DNA from: an uncultured Ruminococcus sp.
GTDB lineage: Bacteria > Bacillota > Clostridia > Oscillospirales > Acutalibacteraceae
NCBI GenBank assembly: GCA_902783065.1
Contig: CACZPV010000111.1
Location: 1-17,838, forward strand
Direction: 5' to 3'
Length of the DNA stretch: 17,838 nucleotides
Each line of letters opens with the position of its first letter. Position 1 is the first letter of the stretch. This document shows, one piece after another, positions 14,507-17,838 of the stretch. Position numbers and translations under genes: made by a program. The notes beneath the pieces are model-generated. The model saw only the letters and a program-made list of their open reading frames with translations. It was not told the origin of the DNA and ran no database searches.

Positions 14507-14669
14507 GATAAATCTTCCTTTCTTCGTTATCGGTATATTGCTCTGCACATACAGCAGAATACAACACCTTAATTTTACAATAAGCATGCATTTCAGAAAC
14601 CAGTCTGATAAACCCGCAAAATTCCGCTTTTTCATCCAGACTTCAGTTATTCAGATTTCACCTTATCCA

Positions 14670-14780
14670 CACCTGTCAGGTGCTGATTTTCTGCACATCC
14701 CCCGTCCCCCTTCCCAAAGGGAAGGGGGAGAATTTATGGAACAGCATCACGCATGCCGCCTGAACAGATTAAAACCCGTA
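14670..14780 (-). repeat. R2 hairpin-rich dispersed element, copy 2
   Basis: This is the minus-strand counterpart of 6539-6655. It includes a perfect 11 bp hairpin (14705-14715 with 14719-14729, C-rich and G-rich arms, 3-base loop) and the palindrome CACCTG-T-CAGGTG (14670-14682). The small GCAT...ATGC hairpin stands where copy 1 has GTCGTGC-GCA-GCACGAC. No coding capacity. Confidence 0.65.
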
Positions 14781-14804
14781 TTTTTTTCAAAAGACCTTCC
14801 ATCA

Positions 14805-14820
14805 ACTCACGGATTCAGGT
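14805..14820 (+). repeat. R1 dispersed repeat, copy 4
   Basis: CTCACGGATTCAGGT abuts the stop codon of the 269-residue lipoprotein gene, so the minus-strand transcript reads TAA followed at once by ACCTGAATCCGTGAG. Confidence 0.6.
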
Positions 14821-15630
14821 TTAAAGTATAGTATAATCATCTTTATCACTGTTATACAATAACGTTCTGCCTGAACCGTCTGCTGCAACAAAAATAGGTG
14901 AACAAAGCTTGACAGAATTAGCATATCTGAGCTTTGGTGTAATACGATAGCAGCTAATGCTCCTTTTTACAGCAAGCTGATCACTGATTTCAAAGGTATA
15001 ATCTGTAATTTCTTCTTCCAGCCCCAAGGTTTTCGGGTCATAGTTATTGATTGAAAACAACGCATCTTTTGCGCTTATTCCGGTACCCTTGAAAATTTCA
15101 GTCAACGGCTTGTCATTTTGGGCAGCATCAGCTTCAACTTTTTGATAGCTTCCAGAAAGATCAAGCCTGTATATATCTGAACCGTCACAGGCAACGATTA
15201 CATCTGAACCAACATATCTTCTCACACCATCTTTTTCCAGATAGAAGCTTATTGCATAATATTCTTTTCCGTTAAATGTGATCGTTTCGTTATACTGTTT
15301 TTTCATTTCAGCAACCGTTCCGGGAATATACAGCCTGTATCTGCTGCAGGAATCAAGAATTTCCTCAGCTTTCTCCAGACTGATACTTCCCGGTGCTGCG
15401 GAAACTTCTATCTTTTGCAATGTATGTTTTTTCAGATTTTTATTTTCCACAGGTTCCGTTTTGGAACCATCCAGATCAAAACTGTATATGGTTTTTCCGT
15501 CTGAACCCTCATAAACAGAAACACCCATTTCTTCATCCGCATCAGTAAGTCTGGCATTATCATTTGAAGAACATGCACAAAACACACTCAATACGGAAGC
15601 CAACAAACATATAAAAAGTTTCTTTTTCAT
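14821..15630 (-). CDS. Lipoprotein of unknown function with a possible internal duplication, 269 residues
   Basis: The start is the ATG at 15628-15630 behind AGGAG (spacing about 11). The upstream in-frame ATG at 15672 would put 14 extra residues before the signal peptide. The signal (MKKKLFICLLASVLSV) ends in FCAC, a slightly atypical lipobox with lipidated C20. I know no family. Two halves look related: YYAISFYLEKDGVRRYVGSD with VIVACDGSDIYRLD, and CYRITPKLRYANSVKLCSP with IFVAADGSGRTLLYNSD. This suggests two copies of a PepSY- or beta-sandwich-like unit, by inference. A perfect TTGACA lies at 15723-15718 (minus strand), but no convincing -10 follows. It lies 102 bases downstream of rlmA and may be read from it. 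Confidence 0.8.
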   Translation of the reverse strand: MKKKLFICLLASVLSVFCACSSNDNARLTDADEEMGVSVYEGSDGKTIYSFDLDGSKTEPVENKNLKKHTLQKIEVSAAPGSISLEKAEEILDSCSRYRLYIPGTVAEMKKQYNETITFNGKEYYAISFYLEKDGVRRYVGSDVIVACDGSDIYRLDLSGSYQKVEADAAQNDKPLTEIFKGTGISAKDALFSINNYDPKTLGLEEEITDYTFEISDQLAVKRSISCYRITPKLRYANSVKLCSPIFVAADGSGRTLLYNSDKDDYTIL

Positions 15631-15690
15631 ACTTTCAACTACTCCTGAAATATATTTAGAGAACCTCGCCATACCCCGCTCGCTGTTAAA

Positions 15691-15710
15691 GAATTAATCA
15701 GCGATTCTTA
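15691..15710 (-). repeat. R4 dispersed motif
   Basis: On the minus strand TAAGAATCGCTGATTAATTC. It shares GCTGATTAATTC with 867-878. It lies between rlmA and the lipoprotein gene. Confidence 0.4.
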
Positions 15711-15731
15711 GATATAGTGTCAACATTCAAA

Positions 15732-16556
15732 TCATATTCTCTGTAATACTCTTATCACATAATTAACCGTCAGATCCATATGGTCAATATGATCGATTCT
15801 TTCGCTCTGCTCCCGGTTAATCCTGTGAATATGTGGTGTCATAGAAAGAAGCACCTTTAAATCTTCACATACAGGGTGAATTGTAAATTTTCTATTGTGC
15901 TGCACAAGCATTTTAAACTGTTTCCCGTATGGAGAAGGCTGCTTATGCTGCTCGAACACCTGATCATAGATAATCTTCTTGAGTTCAATAAGGTGTTCGG
16001 AACCAGCTGTTACTTCGATCAATACACCACCATTTTTCAAAACCCTGGCATATTCGTCATTCACGAACAATGAAAAAACTGCCGTAAGCAAATCAACGCT
16101 TTTATCTGCGATTGGCAGATGAGAAGCTGTTGCAACAGCCCACAGAATATTTTTATCTCTGCTGCAAGCCATTTTAGCGGCTTCCTTGGCAATATCAATT
16201 CCAACAGAACATGTTTGGCACTTTTGACTGATTTTTGCAGTATAGTAACCCTCACCGCTTCCGATATCTGCTGCAACAGGAGCATCAATTTTACAGTATT
16301 GTCCGATAGCATATGTGATATCGTTAACGATCGGCTCATAATAACCCTTATCAAGAAATTTTCTTCTTGCAAGGAGCATTGCTCTGGTATCTCCGGGCGA
16401 CAGCGAATGTTTATTCTGGACAGGCAGAAGATTGACATACCCCTGACGGGCAATATCAAAGCTGTGTCGCTTTGCACAGAAACAGCTTTTTTCATTTCTT
16501 TCAAGAGATTTGCCGCAGACCGGACAGATAAGTTTTATTTTTTCCGTTTGGATCAC
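15732..16556 (-). CDS. rlmA: 23S rRNA (guanine-N1)-methyltransferase of the RlmA family
   Basis: RlmA enzymes methylate N1 of G745 or G748 in 23S rRNA helix 35, near the macrolide/tylosin site. A zinc finger C11-x2-C14-x12-C27-x3-H31 has the same spacing as E. coli RlmA. The family signature FDIARQGYVNLL (33-44) follows, then the SAM-binding VAADIGSGEGYYT, and a methyltransferase fold to about residue 270. Numbering assumes the GTG at 16556. The start is odd: the Shine-Dalgarno sequence GGAGGTGATC (16560-16551) overlaps that GTG, and no ATG, GTG or TTG lies at a workable distance. ACG at 16547 is ideally spaced; ATC at 16553 and ATA at 16538 are other options. It follows the SprT-like gene by 40 bases, probably in one operon. 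Confidence 0.93.
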   Translation of the reverse strand: MIQTEKIKLICPVCGKSLERNEKSCFCAKRHSFDIARQGYVNLLPVQNKHSLSPGDTRAMLLARRKFLDKGYYEPIVNDITYAIGQYCKIDAPVAADIGSGEGYYTAKISQKCQTCSVGIDIAKEAAKMACSRDKNILWAVATASHLPIADKSVDLLTAVFSLFVNDEYARVLKNGGVLIEVTAGSEHLIELKKIIYDQVFEQHKQPSPYGKQFKMLVQHNRKFTIHPVCEDLKVLLSMTPHIHRINREQSERIDHIDHMDLTVNYVIRVLQRI

Positions 16557-16560
16557 CTCC
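16551..16560 (-). promoter_or_regulatory. Ten-base Shine-Dalgarno sequence overlapping the nominal rlmA start
   Basis: GGAGGTGATC is complementary to ten bases of the 16S rRNA 3' end. The nominal GTG start is inside it, with no spacing. Initiation 5-9 bases after GGAGG would fall on CAA or ACG (16547-16545). Confidence 0.7.
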
Positions 16561-16596
16561 CGAATTATTATCTGTTTTGGCAGAAATCAAACAAAT

Positions 16597-17244
16597 TCAG
16601 CGTATTCTTTTCAAAACACCGCCGCAACTACAGCGATAGCGTGACGGCATCCTAATCACTTGCGACATTCTTTCTCTTTCAAAATGCTTTCCGCACTTTG
16701 TGCATAAGAGAACATATTTTGCTGCTGGTACATTAACAGTCGATACTGCTGTATTTTCACTGCCTTTCATAACAAGCTCTCCGCCGCACATGCATCGATA
16801 CCGTGAAAGGTGATCTGTTAAAGGACTTTTTCGGGAACGGCGTATTTCTTTTCCGCAGTTTTTACAGACAATAATATATTTTGCTTCTTTGCTGCTGTCC
16901 TCCACACCCATTTCTTCAGCACTGCTGGTACGGGTGATATGATATCCATAAGTCTGATTCATTTTTTCAGCATAAAGTTTGAACATATTTCCGTGATTCA
17001 TACATCCCCGGCAGGTATGGATCAATTCATGTGCTATTGTCTGGCGGCAGGATTTTTCCGGTGCTTCAAGCAGCCTTGACGAAAGCTCAATAGTATATTG
17101 TCCGTTCAGTTTGATACATCTGCCGAACCTTGTTTTTGCACGTGTATTGACCAGAACATGATCGGAGATTTGCCTGGAAATTGGTATTTTAATATTTTCT
17201 GCCTCATTTCTTACAGAAGCAAGCAGCTGATCAAAATTATTCAT
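16597..17244 (-). CDS. SprT-like zinc metalloprotein with two C-terminal zinc ribbons, 215 residues
   Basis: SprT-like proteins are zinc metallopeptidase-fold proteins; the eukaryotic member SPRTN cleaves DNA-protein crosslinks, while bacterial roles are unclear. The active-site helix is HELIH (72-76, with catalytic E73), followed by CRGCMNHG with the third ligand H84. Most bacterial members end with a single zinc ribbon. Here there are two similar ribbons: C127/C130 with C151/C153, and C181/C184 with C205/C207. Each has the pattern YxxxCxxCGK, about 20 residues, then SRYRCxCGG. That points to a tandem duplication. AGAGGTCC precedes the ATG at 17244. It is transcribed toward rlmA, 40 bases away. 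Alternative reading: a nucleic-acid-binding metalloprotein rather than an active protease. Confidence 0.9.
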   Translation of the reverse strand: MNNFDQLLASVRNEAENIKIPISRQISDHVLVNTRAKTRFGRCIKLNGQYTIELSSRLLEAPEKSCRQTIAHELIHTCRGCMNHGNMFKLYAEKMNQTYGYHITRTSSAEEMGVEDSSKEAKYIIVCKNCGKEIRRSRKSPLTDHLSRYRCMCGGELVMKGSENTAVSTVNVPAAKYVLLCTKCGKHFERERMSQVIRMPSRYRCSCGGVLKRIR

Positions 17245-17690
17245 TAAAAGGACCTCTTACAAACTATGGTATATTAGTTATAATTCGCACAATGATTTAC
17301 CAGACATCTTCAGTTTATTTTTCTTTGTTATACAATAAAGCTTCTGTCTAAAAGCTCTATTTAAAGAATGGCTTTTCATAGAGAGTTTTCTTTATTCAGT
17401 CCGACTGCGGCGGCAGAAAGAAAACATTAAATTATGATGATGTTATGCAGCTTCAACTTCTGATTATTTTATTGCAGAAACTTAAAATCATCTATCAATA
17501 CATCCTATTATACCATTATAAAATGATAATTGCAATCCACGGTTTTTTAAGCCGAAACGCAATTTTCTGGGGGGATAACCCTTTGTTTAAAAACAAAGAG
17601 TTATCCCCCAGACCCTTTCCCCAAAAAACTAAACTTTGAGCTTTGATAATTCAAATTTGTAATGAATTAGTGATAGTATACCTCTCTTTC
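17245..17690. other. Intergenic stretch upstream of the SprT-like gene
   Basis: This 446-base gap separates the partial gene at the right edge from the SprT-like gene. Besides the R3 element at 17551-17655, which may also terminate the upstream gene, it is AT-rich with no supported ORF. The 64-residue frame at 17445-17639 is discounted because it is basic and hydrophobic and is built partly from the hairpin. No confident promoter was found. Confidence 0.5.
17551..17655 (-). repeat. R3 dispersed element, copy with a long internal hairpin
   Basis: On the minus strand it runs TTGAATTATC, AAAGTTTAGTTTTTTGGGG, AAAGGGTCTGGGGG, then a roughly 20 bp hairpin, then GCGTTTCGGC. The hairpin spans 17568-17612: CTGGGGG...ATAAC...CTTTGTTT pairs with AAACAAAG...GTTAT...CCCCCAG, with one bulged G and one mismatch. 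Copy 12683-12746 has the flanks but not the hairpin. Confidence 0.7.
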
Positions 17691-17838
17691 TTATTTCTTT
17701 TTTCTGATACCGAATATCTGGTTCAGCTTTTCGTCATCATCGGCAGACTTACCGCCGGAGCTGTCTGCGCCGACCTTGAAGCCGCCCTTCTGTTTTTCAT
17801 CCTGCGCGGCTGCCGTCCATGCAGGATACTTTTTTGCA
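17691..17838 (-). CDS. C-terminal tail of an unidentified protein (runs off the window)
   Basis: Only the last 48 codons and the TAA (17691-17693) are visible. The visible sequence is AKKYPAWTAAAQ, then EKQKGGFKVGADSSGGK, then DDDEKLNQIFGIRKKK. It is hydrophilic, rich in G, K and D, and ends in a basic patch, as expected of a disordered tail. I cannot assign a family. The third codon positions look more GC-rich than in the neighbouring genes (GGC, GCC, GAC and AAG are frequent), which may reflect high expression or a different origin; the sample is too short to decide. Confidence 0.7.
   Translation of the reverse strand, partial: AKKYPAWTAAAQDEKQKGGFKVGADSSGGKSADDDEKLNQIFGIRKKK

Larger units (their letters stand above)
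14507..14820. other. Intergenic stretch upstream of fabV
   Basis: This 314-base gap between the 269-residue lipoprotein gene and fabV contains an R1 copy at the lipoprotein stop, an R2 element and the fabV ribosome site. I found no clear sigma-A promoter. TTGTAA (14580-14575, minus strand) could be a -35, but no good -10 follows at the right distance. Confidence 0.5.

Noticed and set aside
16119..16655. A 178-residue plus-strand frame across rlmA and the end of the SprT-like gene
   Set aside because: It overlaps two well-supported genes on the other strand and lacks a ribosome site or domain pattern.
17445..17639. A 64-residue plus-strand frame in the right-hand gap
   Set aside because: No good ribosome site; half of it is made of the R3 hairpin sequence, and the amino-acid pattern is not protein-like.
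1..17838. CRISPR array, tRNA or rRNA genes, insertion sequence, prophage or defence system
   Set aside because: No regularly spaced direct repeats, cloverleaf sequences, rRNA stretches, transposase or phage genes were seen. The dispersed repeats are irregular and intergenic.

Overview
This window looks like chromosomal DNA of a low-GC anaerobic Firmicute, most likely a Ruminococcus or a close Oscillospiraceae relative. That is an inference from the mix of genes: a long clostridial-type SecA with a C-terminal zinc tail, a FabV-type enoyl reductase, a SpoIIQ-like M23 peptidase, an ECF vitamin-transporter S component, and AT-rich intergenic DNA full of short degenerate repeats. No tRNA, rRNA, CRISPR array, transposase or phage gene was seen. 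The window is mostly housekeeping; the unexplained content lies in the spaces between genes.

Layout. Positions 1-2227 (minus): the N-terminal part of rmuC, then an orphan 392-residue protein. Positions 2228-2638: a divergent promoter region in which the minus-strand promoter is a perfect TTGACA-17-TATAAT. Positions 2639-6478 (plus): an unrecognised protein with two CxxC pairs, then secA. Positions 6769-9115 (plus): a lipoprotein, a coiled-coil protein with an acidic tail, and an ECF S component behind a 260-base leader that can fold. Positions 9328-11096 (plus): a polymerase-beta-type nucleotidyltransferase overlapping birA by 4 bases, followed by a small Xre regulator and a SpoIIQ-like peptidase (to 12313). 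Positions 12314-12852: a gene-free, repeat-rich stretch. Positions 12853-13125 (plus): a small lipoprotein that converges on a minus-strand block (17838 to 13328) holding, in order of transcription, the tail of an unknown gene, a SprT-like metalloprotein with two zinc ribbons, rlmA, a lipoprotein and fabV.

How the genes fit together. SecA drives export of the lipoproteins and the M23 protein encoded nearby. BirA biotinylates carboxylases such as acetyl-CoA carboxylase, and FabV would finish each fatty-acid elongation cycle, though the two are not in one operon. The SprT-like gene and rlmA form a likely two-gene operon.

Most interesting observations. (1) At least four families of short dispersed intergenic repeats occur within 18 kb. 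One pair differs by the presence or absence of an internal long hairpin, and another is a ~115 bp hairpin-rich element. (2) rlmA has an exceptionally strong Shine-Dalgarno sequence but no ATG, GTG or TTG at a usable distance. (3) A foldable leader lies before the ECF gene and matches no riboswitch class I can recall. (4) The SprT-like protein carries a duplicated zinc ribbon.
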